Below are positions 18,135 to 26,384 of a stretch of 64,000 bases of DNA, piece after piece (positions within the stretch are counted from its first letter, which is position 1; each line of letters begins with the position of its first letter). Source of the stretch: Natronobiforma cellulositropha. GTDB lineage: Archaea > Halobacteriota > Halobacteria > Halobacteriales > Natrialbaceae. The stretch lies in contig NZ_JANZXN010000010.1 of assembly GCF_025629245.1 (NCBI RefSeq), forward strand, positions 1-64,000. The letters are read 5' to 3'. The notes beneath the pieces were generated by a model, which searched no databases, had not been told where the DNA came from, and saw nothing but the letters and a program-made list of their open reading frames with translations. The position numbers and the translations under genes were made by a program.

Positions 18135-20168
18135 GTGGTGGGTGTGGATTTCACCGACGGACGGTTCGGCCTGTTCGCCGTCGCCATCTGCGCCGGTCTC
18201 GCCGCGTGGACGGCGTCTGCGGGGGGAAGAGCCGACGCCACGGCGACGGCTTCGCCTCTCTCCTCCGGACTCGTCGATCCGGTCGCCGGTGGTCTCTCGC
18301 TCGAGTACGCGTCCGTCCCGCTCTCGCGTCTGCCGGTAGCGGCGCTGGGCGTAATTCGCTTCGAGTACTCGCCCTCGCTGCAGACGCTCCACGTCGGCTT
18401 CTTCCTCACGATGACCGTTCTCACCGGCGTCCTCGGCTACTGGATTCTCACGACACGGCGGACGCGCGGGGCGAACCTCTTCGCTGCGACGTTGCTCCTG
18501 GCGTCGCTGCGATCCGCGTCCGACGTCGTCCACAGCGTGCTCGGCGCGCTCTGGACGATCCAGGCCTCACTCGTCGCCCTCAACCTCGTCCTCGAGGTCG
18601 CGCTGTTCGCTACCTTCTGTGTGTTCGCCGCCCGGTACGCTGGCGACACTCGTCTCGCGGGCCAGCGCGCGATTCGCGTACTGGCCGCACTCGTCGGGTT
18701 CGTCATCGTCGCCACCGCGACCAACCCGTTTCACTACCTCGTCTTCGCCGAGTTCGTCCAGGTCTCGAGTCCGTTTACGCACGTGGGCGTCGAACCGGGC
18801 GTCCTCTGGTGGGGGATTCTCGCCGTTCAGATCGCGCTCCTCCTCGTCGGTTCCGGCTTGCTCGCCCGGTCGTTCACCGTCACCGACCGACCATCGTGGT
18901 GGGCTGCAGCGACGCTCGCGGTGGCGATCTCTGTGGTCCTGGTCGCGCTCGGAGTGAGCATCCTCGGGGACGGGCCGCTCGCTCACTTCGAGTACACCGC
19001 CGCCGGCATCGGTGCCTTCCTGTTGCTCACCACGGTCATCCTCTTGAGCCACGGCCTGCGTCGCATCGAGATTACGGCCAGAGAGTCGGTACTCTCCGAG
19101 ATGCACGACGCCATCGTCATCCTCGACGACACGCGGGCGGTCGTCGACTACAACGCGGCCGCCCACTCGCTGCTCACCGGTCTCTCGATGGGGAGTCACT
19201 TCGAGACCTTCTTCGAAGACCCGCCAGCGCTTCCGGACGACGCCGAACCGCAGACCACGGAGGTCAGCAGCGACGACCTCCGCGGCCGGTCCCCCGCGCC
19301 CGACGCCACCGAGGAGCCGGCGGATGGCCCGACTCAGCTCCGGTATCGCGAAGCCGAAGCGCTCACTCAGCACCACTACCTCGTCCGAGTGACGCCGGTC
19401 ACGACGGAGACGAACGACGCCATCGGCTACACGGTCCGGTTCGTGGACGTGACCGATCTCAGACACCGGACGGCCGAACTCGCCCGGAAGAACGAGCAAC
19501 TCGACCGGTTCGCGAGTACGGTCACCCACGACCTGCGGAACCCGCTGACGGTCGCGACGGGCTACGTCGACCTCCTCATCGACCTCGTTCAGGCCGGTGC
19601 CCAGGGCAAACCGCTCAACCGCGAGACGGTCACGACCTACCTCGAGCACGTCGACGCCTCGCTCGACCGCATGCGCGTGATCATCGACGACATCCTGACG
19701 CTCGCACGCGGTGACGAGTCGGTGACGGAGACGCAGGCACTCTCCTATCACGCCGTCGCCAACGCCGCCTGGCAGAACGTCGACTCCGCCGGCGCGACGA
19801 TCAGCGTCGACTCGAGCGGCGTCATCGAAGCCGACGGCGACCGCCTCCAGCGCCTCCTCGAGAACCTGTTTCGCAACGCCGTCGACCACGTCGGTCCCGA
19901 CGTCGCGATCCGAACCGGCGTCACCGATTCCGGATTCTACGTCGAAGACGACGGCCCGGGCATCCCCGCGGACGTTCGCGACCGGATCTTCGAGCACGGC
20001 TACACCGGCGACGCGGGCGGCACCGGTCTCGGTCTCTCGATCGTCGACCAGCTGGCGCGCGCACACGACTGGGAGGTCTCCGTCACCGACGGGGACACCG
20101 GGGGCGCTCGCTTCGTGGTCACCGGCTGTCCCGTCCAGCGAACGCTCGAGGGGCGCCGACTCGAGTGA
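18135..20168 (+). CDS. 7TM sensor histidine kinase, paralogue of the giant protein's kinase half
   Basis: A 677-residue protein with short N-terminal hydrophobic segment, then the same layout as residues 2950-3538 of its neighbour: a short FEYSPSLQTLHVG segment, about seven membrane helices, a PAS-like region, HisKA with H465 in VTHDLRNPLTVATGYVDLL, and HATPase with NLFRNAVDHVGPD, EDDGPGIP and GGTGLGLSIV. It lies 131 bp downstream on the same strand. The H-box DNA (19494-19577) is almost base-for-base that of 17349-17432, so the pair arose by tandem duplication or is kept alike by gene conversion. It lacks the ectodomain, and no response regulator is nearby. The start is uncertain: GTG codons at 18135, 18138 and 18144 are in frame and a TATA-like TTTATGA at 18113-18119 would fit the last. 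Confidence 0.93.
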   Translation: MVGVDFTDGRFGLFAVAICAGLAAWTASAGGRADATATASPLSSGLVDPVAGGLSLEYASVPLSRLPVAALGVIRFEYSPSLQTLHVGFFLTMTVLTGVLGYWILTTRRTRGANLFAATLLLASLRSASDVVHSVLGALWTIQASLVALNLVLEVALFATFCVFAARYAGDTRLAGQRAIRVLAALVGFVIVATATNPFHYLVFAEFVQVSSPFTHVGVEPGVLWWGILAVQIALLLVGSGLLARSFTVTDRPSWWAAATLAVAISVVLVALGVSILGDGPLAHFEYTAAGIGAFLLLTTVILLSHGLRRIEITARESVLSEMHDAIVILDDTRAVVDYNAAAHSLLTGLSMGSHFETFFEDPPALPDDAEPQTTEVSSDDLRGRSPAPDATEEPADGPTQLRYREAEALTQHHYLVRVTPVTTETNDAIGYTVRFVDVTDLRHRTAELARKNEQLDRFASTVTHDLRNPLTVATGYVDLLIDLVQAGAQGKPLNRETVTTYLEHVDASLDRMRVIIDDILTLARGDESVTETQALSYHAVANAAWQNVDSAGATISVDSSGVIEADGDRLQRLLENLFRNAVDHVGPDVAIRTGVTDSGFYVEDDGPGIPADVRDRIFEHGYTGDAGGTGLGLSIVDQLARAHDWEVSVTDGDTGGARFVVTGCPVQRTLEGRRLE

Positions 20169-20900
20169 TCACTCGAGCGCCTCGACCAGCGACGGCCCGT
20201 CGTTCGTCGGGTCGTTGACCGCCGTCGACACCGGGTAGGCGCGCAACTCCGCCGGCGCGTACGGCCCGAGTGCGTCGCTCGTCACCCCGCCCTCGAGCCA
20301 GCCAGACTCGTCGGCCGGCTCGAGCATGGCCGCCATGCGGTGGTGGAGGTCGGCGACCAGCGCGTTCGGTGCCGTCGTCACGACCGTGAACGTCTCGAGC
20401 GTCCCGTCGCCTCCCTCGTCACTGCCGACTCCGCCGCCGAAGGCGTCCAGGCCCGTCTGTGTCGTCGCCGGCAGCCAGCGTTCCCAGAGACCCGCCATCG
20501 CGAACGGCCGGCCGTCCTCGAAGGCCACCCGGTAGGGCTGTTTTCCGTCCCCGCCGGTGTCGACCCACTCGTAGAAGCCGTCGGCGAGCACCAGACACCG
20601 CCCCGCAGTCGGCTCCTCGCCGTCTGCCCACCCTTCGTACGCCCGCCGGAAACTCGGCTTCTCGGCCAGCGTCTCCGCCCGCGCGTTGATCAACCCACCC
20701 GTCGAGTCGTCGGCCCACGCGGGAACCAGCCCCCACTCGAGCGTCCGAATCGTCTCCGGTTCGGCGTCCGTGATCACCGGCAACCGCTGGCCTGGCGCGG
20801 CGTTGTATCGCGGCCGGGCCGCCGCCGGCGAGACGAACCGCGCATCGAAGCGCTCCTCGAGTTCCGCACGGTCGACGAATAGCGTGTAGCGCCCGCACAT
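20169..20900 (-). CDS. SRAP-domain protein (YedK/HMCES-like abasic-site shield)
   Basis: A 243-residue protein starting MCGRYTLF. The start at 20900 is chosen because SRAP proteins need Cys2 exposed as the N-terminal residue after Met removal; the in-frame ATG nine bases earlier would bury it. Other family signatures are RYNAAPGQRLPVI, EWGLVPAW, INARAETLAEKPSFR, RCLVLADGFYEWV (active-site Glu) and HHRMAAML (His). Established family role: Cys2 forms a thiazolidine crosslink with abasic sites in single-stranded DNA and shields them during replication. A 30-residue Gly/Asp-rich insert after TTQTGLDAFGGG is unusual but harmless-looking. Monocistronic. Confidence 0.95.
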   Translation of the reverse strand: MCGRYTLFVDRAELEERFDARFVSPAAARPRYNAAPGQRLPVITDAEPETIRTLEWGLVPAWADDSTGGLINARAETLAEKPSFRRAYEGWADGEEPTAGRCLVLADGFYEWVDTGGDGKQPYRVAFEDGRPFAMAGLWERWLPATTQTGLDAFGGGVGSDEGGDGTLETFTVVTTAPNALVADLHHRMAAMLEPADESGWLEGGVTSDALGPYAPAELRAYPVSTAVNDPTNDGPSLVEALE

Positions 20901-20967
20901 ACCGTCCATTCGCGCCCCGAGGGCAAAACGCTGTTAGGTTTACCGTACTAAACTCCTCAGGGATGCT

Positions 20968-20988
20968 GACGCGGTTTTCGACCGCGTC
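20968..20988. terminator. Hairpin between the SRAP gene and the second DUF4157 locus
   Basis: GACGCGGT and ACCGCGTC form a perfect 8-bp stem with loop TTTCG. It lies about 90 bp after the end of the minus-strand DUF4157 remnant and could end that transcript or fold in the SRAP upstream region. No T-run follows. Confidence 0.3.
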
Positions 20989-21075
20989 CTCTCGGGGCGG
21001 CGGCGAGCCAATGTTGGGGTTCTCGAGGGAAATCGCTCGCCGACGACCCACGTCAGCACTACTGTCGTGGATATG

Positions 21076-21165
21076 CTACATGTGAACGCGCACTCCGAAC
21101 TGGTGGGCAACTATCGGCGCATCTCCTTCGAGCGCTGCCTTCACCACTTTGTCGGTCTCGTAGAC
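21076..21165 (-). pseudogene. Decayed remnant of a third DUF4157 module
   Basis: Immediately after the partner gene's stop the minus strand reads YETDKVVKAALEG, then DAPIVAHQFGVRVHM and a stop at 21076-21078. This matches the junction [26 protein letters not shown] of the intact copies. Everything before it, including the HExxH, and everything after is missing. It occupies exactly the place where an intact array has the next DUF4157 gene, so this locus was once longer. Confidence 0.8.
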
Positions 21166-21170
21166 TGAAA

Positions 21171-22148
21171 TCACAAGGAGAAGTCGTCAGGTGTGTACTC
21201 TTCGAGCCAGGTAGTGATGGATGCTCGCGGGTCGTTGTACGGTTCGTAGAAACCGAGGTGTTCGTACCAGCTGACGTTTTCGTAGAAGCCGGGACCCTGG
21301 ACTCGGACCGCGGGCGGGGGCGCGATTCCAATGCGGATGTAACAGTCGCGGATCTGGCACCGGAGGTGGTGAACGAGCGCTTGCTGAAAGCTCGCCCCAT
21401 CAGTGCACTCGTAGAGGTCAGTGAACACCTGTAGGCGTGCGTCGGCGTGCTCGGTCAGCGACGTCCCCGTCCCCTCGAGCGTTCGACTCGTGGTCTGGCC
21501 GTTCTGTCGCCAGTTGACGACTAGCGGGCCGGTACCTGCGAGGAGCGTCTCACCGATTTCCTCAGCTAGGGTTTCGGTGTCGAGACCGTGGCCCTCGAGT
21601 GCGCGTCGAATCTCCGTCTCCAGACGGTCATCTCCAGCAGATGTTTCCTCGAGTGCGTCGAGAACGCCGTGAGTCGTGAGAACCGCCGTGAGTTGCGCTG
21701 TTGTGTCGGCGTCGAGAGTGACAGCCACGTCCTGAGTGAGCCAGACGAGCGCACTGGCAGCGATCTCTGGCGTCTCAGCCACTGGCTCACTCCCACGCTG
21801 ATAGGCGGTCAACTGCTGGTAGTACTCACCCAGATACTCGAGGAGCGTCTCGGGTGAGAGACTCCCCAGTGCGAGTGCCACTGCGGCGATCCGGTCCGGA
21901 TTGCGCCGTGGCTCGAGCGTGTCGTACCCACGGGTGCGGTAGACGTAGAAACGGGCAAACCGACGGGCCTGGTTGACGTGTTCGTTCTCCACGTCAGTGC
22001 GCTTGGCAGCGATGTCGGGATACCCGTTTTGTAGATGCCCACTAATCTCGCCGTCGTAGTAAACTCCAATCTTGTGTTCTACATTATTGTTGTCCACAAC
22101 TAGAAGGCCAAATCCATTGTCAGTTTCTTTTTTGATTGTTGCATCCAT
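21171..22148 (-). CDS. DUF4157-partner family protein, second locus (325 aa)
   Basis: It starts 1 bp after the stop of the upstream DUF4157 gene. Conserved ends: DNNNVEHKIGVYYDGEISGH and VNQARRFARFYVYRTRGYDT at the front, CQIRDCYIRIGIAPPPAVRV and YNDPRASITTWLEEYTPDDF at the back. The middle (about 105-235) differs from the other copies and contains TAQLTAVLTTHGVLDALEE and a second helical stretch around TEIRRALEGHGLDTETLAEE. No membrane segments. Same inferred role as the other partners: specific companion of the neighbouring DUF4157 protein's tail. Confidence 0.87.
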   Translation of the reverse strand: MDATIKKETDNGFGLLVVDNNNVEHKIGVYYDGEISGHLQNGYPDIAAKRTDVENEHVNQARRFARFYVYRTRGYDTLEPRRNPDRIAAVALALGSLSPETLLEYLGEYYQQLTAYQRGSEPVAETPEIAASALVWLTQDVAVTLDADTTAQLTAVLTTHGVLDALEETSAGDDRLETEIRRALEGHGLDTETLAEEIGETLLAGTGPLVVNWRQNGQTTSRTLEGTGTSLTEHADARLQVFTDLYECTDGASFQQALVHHLRCQIRDCYIRIGIAPPPAVRVQGPGFYENVSWYEHLGFYEPYNDPRASITTWLEEYTPDDFSL

Positions 22149-22149
22149 A

Positions 22150-23490
22150 CTAGAAATCTACCTCCACTGACGGAGCACCAGTGTCACGACCCACACGGAT
22201 CTTTTCAACTTTCTCAGCGATTTTCTCGAGTTGCTGGTCACTGAGCGGGACGTCATCGCTAGAACTGACAGTATCTGCAACAGTGCCAGCGAGCGCAGGT
22301 CCCATCGTACCTGCGGCAACGCTTGCTGCGGCCACAGCAGGAAGGACAGTTCCTCCACTCAGCACAGTTGCCAAGCTGATCCCACCTGCGAGCACCCCAC
22401 CAACGGTTCCTTGGGCAACATTTCGCTTTCCACCCTCCGAGCCGAAGTTCGATGCCGCTGCCTGCTTCATCCGTCCCCATAGAGACGGCCCCTCAGCTTC
22501 GGTGTCGGCCTCGGTACGCTCTCCGCCTGTGAGCCCCATCTCGTCTCGAGTGTTGATCAACCCCTGCTGGTTCTGGCTGATGTGCTCAGTATTGGTCTCG
22601 GTCGCTTCTTCGACCCGCTCGAGTCGCGTACGAATCTCTTCGACCGACCCAGCAAGCGACTCGAGGCTCACCGAGTCGGTTTCGGCCATCCGCTGCACGT
22701 GAACATCCATGCCCAGACGGTGAGCTACCACTGGCTCCTCACCCTCGAGTGCCTCCCTCGCCACCTCGTCGGCCTCACGCTCGAGTTCGGGGTCGGGGTC
22801 GATGACCAGCGAACTCCCCTCCTGCGGAAGCATACTGACCCGACCGCCAGTCTGCTGTCGCACGTGAGCCAGCTCGTGTGCGAGCAGATATTTCCCTTCA
22901 GGACTCTCCGGCTTGTACTCGCCGCGGTTGAACACCACGTGGTTGCCGGTCGTGAAGGCGCGTGCCTCGAGCGCACTCGCGGCTTTCGCGGCCTCCGGCC
23001 CAGTGTGCAACTGTACATCGCTGAACGAGTCGCCCATCCGCTGCTCCATTTCTTCACGAACGGAGCCCTCGAGCGGCCGCCCCGGCTGGGAAATCACCCG
23101 CCGAACCACCTCTGGTGTGGCTGTCTCACCCGCGAGATCACTCTCCGCTTGCGCCTCGACCGACCGCATCGCGCTCTCGGTGTCGAGTTCGACACCCGCT
23201 TTCCAGGAGCTACGCACCCGAGCGATACGGACCTGTTCGCCTATCGGGGTGTTACAGCCTTCGGGGAGTTCACCGCGTTCGCCCAACTCCTGGACGTTCT
23301 CGAGGCCGCGCCTCAGGATCATCTGATCGAGGATGGCCGCCTGATCGCGCGAGGGCTGGCCCACTCGGTTTAGGTACTGGTACGGCCGCGCCCCGCGCGG
23401 GGTCTGGGCCTGCGCTCGAGTGCGCCGTGCTCGTTCGTTTCGCTCACCGTCGTCGTTCGACCGGTCGCGCCGGTCCCGGTCGAAACTCAC
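22150..23490 (-). CDS. Full-length DUF4157 (HExxH) protein, tail variant 4
   Basis: A 446-residue protein from the GTG at 23490; the frame stays open to 23583, but 23490 aligns with the start of the first locus and has the TATA box at the right place. Leader (1-135) and DUF4157 core with [15 protein letters not shown] are nearly identical to 3713-4831, including about 190 bp of almost unchanged DNA (23035-23224 against 4376-4565). The tail is new: a coiled-coil stretch (SLESLAGSVEEIRTRLERVE, then TNTEHISQNQQ), a long Gly/Ala-rich hydrophobic segment (GGVLAGGISLATVLSGGTVL, ending near ALAGTVADTVSS) able to span or perturb a membrane, and a basic end. If these are effectors, this tail would be the best candidate for membrane action; that is inference. 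Confidence 0.88.
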   Translation of the reverse strand: MSFDRDRRDRSNDDGERNERARRTRAQAQTPRGARPYQYLNRVGQPSRDQAAILDQMILRRGLENVQELGERGELPEGCNTPIGEQVRIARVRSSWKAGVELDTESAMRSVEAQAESDLAGETATPEVVRRVISQPGRPLEGSVREEMEQRMGDSFSDVQLHTGPEAAKAASALEARAFTTGNHVVFNRGEYKPESPEGKYLLAHELAHVRQQTGGRVSMLPQEGSSLVIDPDPELEREADEVAREALEGEEPVVAHRLGMDVHVQRMAETDSVSLESLAGSVEEIRTRLERVEEATETNTEHISQNQQGLINTRDEMGLTGGERTEADTEAEGPSLWGRMKQAAASNFGSEGGKRNVAQGTVGGVLAGGISLATVLSGGTVLPAVAAASVAAGTMGPALAGTVADTVSSSDDVPLSDQQLEKIAEKVEKIRVGRDTGAPSVEVDF

Positions 23491-23518
23491 GTGTACCACC
23501 TCGAGTGTGGAGACATTG

Positions 23519-23526
23519 GTAATTAT
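23519..23526 (-). promoter_or_regulatory. TATA-like box of the second DUF4157 locus
   Basis: AGATAATTACCAATG on the minus strand, about 30 bp before the GTG at 23490, matching the element at 4853-4867 in sequence and spacing. Confidence 0.6.
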
Positions 23527-23625
23527 CTCCCCGTTACGAGCCGGTTGTATTAACTGTTGGTGATCGAACACTCGAGCGGACACGCGCTCTCACTCGAGTC
23601 TATGAACCCTCGATCACCGACACCC

Positions 23626-23637
23626 ATTTCCAGAAAT
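23626..23637. promoter_or_regulatory. Shared inverted repeat upstream of the second DUF4157 locus
   Basis: ATTTCCAGAAAT, identical to 4975-4986, 136 bp upstream of the GTG at 23490. Conservation of this short element, within otherwise diverged flanks, is what suggests a regulatory role. Confidence 0.45.
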
Positions 23638-23846
23638 TATATGTATCTGTTCGTGAAACTCCCTGCTGGAAGCCGCGCCCGCCGCACGCCGGTTGGGGTA
23701 CGCTCAGAGAAAGTGCCCCGGGTGGAACAAGCACCCGCGGCGTGGCTTCCAACCCAGCGAGGGGTTATACAGCCATGACTACCTACCGACCACGCGACCT
23801 TAAAAGGCTCGCAAACGCACTGTACAGCCCGCGAAACGCCGGTTCT

Positions 23847-23972
23847 CGGAGTTACAACTCGGTCACACGGAGTTACAACTCGGTCACACGGAGTTACAAC
23901 TCGGTCACACGGAGTTACAACTCGGTCACACGGAGTTACAACCCGGCCACACGGAGTCACAACACCGCGCCA
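23847..23972. repeat. Six tandem copies of a 21-bp unit
   Basis: Unit CGGAGTTACAACTCGGTCAC plus one base. Copies 1-4 (23847-23930) are identical, copy 5 has two changes and copy 6 is degraded. As the unit is seven codons long, both strands stay open: the plus strand reads RSYNSVT repeats from an ATG at 23775 (98 residues to 24071), the minus strand VTPCDRV repeats. Neither has a recognisable homologue or clear promoter, so no gene is called. There are no spacers, so it is not a CRISPR. The rest of 23640-24050 shows nothing else. Confidence 0.9.
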
Positions 23973-24067
23973 CAGCGTCAGCCCCCGGCCACTCGAGTGT
24001 ACACCTCACCGCGCACTCGAGCGCCGCGGGTGCTCACCCGGCCATCTCGTACATGCGGAGGATGCCG

Positions 24068-24232
24068 ATGAGCGAAGACGTCGGCCGCTGGGGCGGCGAG
24101 AACTGGAACCCGCCGCGGTGTCCCCATTGCGACAGCGTCGTCGTCGGCGTGACCGCCACGGGGCCGTTCACCATCCAGGCCTCCTGTGGCTGTTACGTCA
24201 CCCAGGACGAGGCGCGGGCGTTTCGCGACTAG
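24068..24232 (+). CDS. Small zinc-finger protein (54 aa)
   Basis: ATG at 24068 (in-frame ATGs also at 24053 and 24062) to TAG at 24230. It begins MSEDVGRWGGENWNPP, followed by RCPHCDS and later ASCGCYV, giving two Cys pairs that can bind one zinc ion, then ends DEARAFRD. Small CPxC zinc proteins of 50-70 residues are common in haloarchaea and several act as regulators, but this one is not recognised. It is on the opposite strand from the DUF4157 locus and stands alone. Confidence comes from the Cys spacing and the acidic, haloarchaeal-like composition. Confidence 0.7.
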   Translation: MSEDVGRWGGENWNPPRCPHCDSVVVGVTATGPFTIQASCGCYVTQDEARAFRD

Positions 24233-24291
24233 CGCTCGAGGACCGCCTTCGGAACGGCCTCCTTCTACCGGCTCACCTGGTTCGTAAACGG

Positions 24292-24324
24292 CCGCCTACC
24301 GCCCGCTCGAGCGCTGGTAGGCGG
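24292..24324. other. Hairpin downstream of the zinc-finger gene
   Basis: CCGCCTACC and GGTAGGCGG form a perfect 9-bp stem around a 15-nt loop that itself contains GCTCGAGC. It may end or stabilise the zinc-finger transcript. The rest of 24233-24569 has no supportable gene. Confidence 0.35.
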
Positions 24325-24569
24325 GGACTTACCATATCCGAGTCGCGGCTACTCGAGATCGGGGTCAGGTGTGACCAACAGCTCCAACCTCGAACTCGTG
24401 GTGTGTGATCGCGGTCGGCTCGAGTTGCGCGACTGCGACGATCATACCCGCTTCATTTCGACGGATGCCCCGGCAGAACTCCTGCCATAGCACAGCCAGC
24501 CGCGTTCCGCTCCCCCGCGGCGCTCGAGAACTCCCCCCCAATCCAGTCGACCTTCCCCTTCCTGTCATT

Positions 24570-25709
24570 TTATCGCTCTCGAGCGTACAGTACGGCGATG
24601 ACGACGACCAGTGCGACGGTGAGGAACACGGGAATCCACATCGCGTAGGCGATGTCGGTCGCCTCGGCGACGACCCCCATCACCATCGGGACGAGCGCGA
24701 TGCCGACGTAGGTCGAAGCGGAGGTCAGCGCACTCACCGGCCCGCTGTAGGCTGGGGCGCGCTCGACGCTGTAGGCCGACAGCATCGGAAACAGCGACGA
24801 GACCAACATCCCGGTGAGGAAGACGGCGAGTACCATCGCCACGCCGCTCGAGAAGACGAGCGCGACGGCGACCGTCGGCACCGCGAGCGCCGTCGTCACC
24901 AGCGCGATCTGGAGGTACGCCCCCGTTCCGACCAGTCGCGCGTAGAGGTACCGCCCCGGGACGTACGCCAGCAGGTAGATCGAGAGCGCCGCGTTCGCGA
25001 GCGTCCGGTCGAGGAACGTCCCCGCGTAGTAGGGCAGCCAGGTGAAGATTGCCCCCTCGATGCCGCCGACGAGCACCATCGCGAGCACCGCGCCACGGAT
25101 CTCCTGCCGGCCGAGCAACCCCGCCAGCGCCTCCCGGTCGAGTTCGGTCTCGCCCCACCCGCTCGGGAACTCGAGTCGCGAGACCAGGAGGACCACCGGC
25201 ACGAACCAGAGCGCGAGCAGCAGGTAGGTCACCCGCCAGTCGGTCAGCCAGAGGACGCCGCTGACGAGCAGCGGTCCCGTCACCGCGCCGACGGCCCACG
25301 CGAGCGAGTAGAGGACGAAGATCCGCCCCACGCGCTGGGGGTAGACGTGGCTCAACACGGGGCGGTCGAGCGCCCGGAACACCCCCGCGCCAGCGCCCTG
25401 GGCGAACAGCGCCAGCAGGAACAGCGCGTAGACCGGTGCGAGCGCCGTGGCGACCAGCGCGCCGATCACCACGAGGGTACCGAGCGCCATCGCGAGTTTG
25501 ACGCGCAGGCGACCGGCGAGCAGGCCGACGATCAGGATCGCGAGGACGAACCCGACCGTCCCCGCGGGGGCGACCAGCCCCAACAGGCTCTCCGAGACCC
25601 CGAACGTCTCCTCGAAACTCGAGAGCAACGCCCCGCGACTCTGCATCGCCATCGCGTCGCCGGCGACGAAGAAGAAGGCCGCACCCAGCCAGAGCGTTCG
25701 TCGCCTCAC
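24570..25709 (-). CDS. MFS transporter (379 aa)
   Basis: About twelve hydrophobic helices in a 379-residue protein, starting MRRRTLWLGAAFFFVAGDAM. Between helices 2 and 3 the short basic loop GLLAGRLRVKLAMALG corresponds to the MFS motif-A region, and AQGAGAGVFRALDRPVLSHV lies in helix 4-5. A substrate cannot be told from sequence: no drug-, sugar- or nitrate-specific motif was seen. Neighbours do not help, as it lies between a lone zinc-finger gene and a tRNA scar region. The Arg-rich frame that overlaps it is a shadow. Confidence 0.9.
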   Translation of the reverse strand: MRRRTLWLGAAFFFVAGDAMAMQSRGALLSSFEETFGVSESLLGLVAPAGTVGFVLAILIVGLLAGRLRVKLAMALGTLVVIGALVATALAPVYALFLLALFAQGAGAGVFRALDRPVLSHVYPQRVGRIFVLYSLAWAVGAVTGPLLVSGVLWLTDWRVTYLLLALWFVPVVLLVSRLEFPSGWGETELDREALAGLLGRQEIRGAVLAMVLVGGIEGAIFTWLPYYAGTFLDRTLANAALSIYLLAYVPGRYLYARLVGTGAYLQIALVTTALAVPTVAVALVFSSGVAMVLAVFLTGMLVSSLFPMLSAYSVERAPAYSGPVSALTSASTYVGIALVPMVMGVVAEATDIAYAMWIPVFLTVALVVVIAVLYARER

Positions 25710-25811
25710 GAGTACGTCTGCCCGCTCCGCTCACGTATAGCTCTCGCTTCCGGAACCTTTCGTCGACACCTGCGCTGGACAGTCCGACACTCGAGTGAGT
25801 CGCCCCGTCGG

Positions 25812-26325
25812 CCGTGGTCCGCTCGTCGCCTCCGCTCTTCGCTCGTTGTACGGCCGAAGAAACGCCAGGACTGGGATTTGAACTACCTCCAGACGGTCGC
25901 TCACTTCGTTCGCGCTGCGACCGGCGTCATTCAAATCCCCGCGACGGGCGATCTGTGGCGTCGAGTAGCTCGCGTCGCTACGCGCCGCTCGCAGGGTGTG
26001 ACGCCACAGAACGCCAGGACTGGGATTTGAACCACGGTCGGACGTGCTCACGGTGTTGCGCGCGACCTCTCTGATTCAAATCCCCTCGGCTGCGTTTCTT
26101 CGTCCGTGGTCCGCTCGTCGCCTCCGCTCTTCGCTCGGTGGTCGGCCGAAGAAACGCCAGGACTGGGATTTGAACCACCTCCAGACGGTCGCTCACTTCG
26201 TTCGCGCTGCGACTGGCGTCATTCAAATCCCAGCGACGGGCGATCTGTGGCGTCGAGTAGCTCGCGTCGCTACGCGCCGCTCGCAGGGTGTGACGCCACA
26301 GAACGCCAGGACTGGGATTTGAACC
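25812..26325. repeat. Duplicated 222-bp block carrying copies of the tRNA-Ser 3' end (att-like scars)
   Basis: 25812-26033 and 26104-26325 are near-identical direct repeats with a 292-bp period. Each contains two copies of CGCCAGGACTGGGATTTGAA, the complement of the T-arm and acceptor end of the tRNA-Ser at 26304-26384: at 25863, about 26012, 26155 and the tRNA itself. Partial inverted copies (ATTCAAATCCC) occur near 25930, 26072 and 26219. Between them lie palindromic G+C-rich elements such as GCTCACTTCGTTCGCGCTG. tRNA 3' ends are the standard attachment sites of archaeal integrases; serial copies suggest repeated integration and loss. No integrase gene is present here. Confidence 0.85.
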
Positions 26326-26384
26326 CAGAATCCTTAACGGAACACGCTTTCCAGGCGTGCGCCTTACCGTTCGGCCATCCTGGC
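26304..26384 (-). tRNA. tRNA-Ser (anticodon GGA)
   Basis: Minus-strand GCCAGGA pairs with TCCTGGC as the 7-bp acceptor stem. The anticodon arm is CACGC-CTGGAAA-GCGTG, giving anticodon GGA (Ser, UCC/UCU). A long variable arm (TTCCGTTAAGGA) marks it as class II, and the T-arm is CTGGG-TTCAAAT-CCCAG. CCA is not encoded. Its 3' end is the source of the repeated fragments to its left. Confidence 0.95.

Noticed and set aside
23847-23972. CRISPR-like array
   Set aside because: Repeats are contiguous with no spacers and there are no cas genes.
24365-24568. Small minus-strand frame of 67 codons beside the MFS gene
   Set aside because: No start signal, no recognisable motif; might be a relic but cannot be supported.
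24405-26030. Long plus-strand frame (541 codons) across the MFS gene and tRNA scars
   Set aside because: It is Arg/Asp/Gly-rich, antisense to a clear transporter and runs through repeated noncoding DNA; typical high-G+C shadow.
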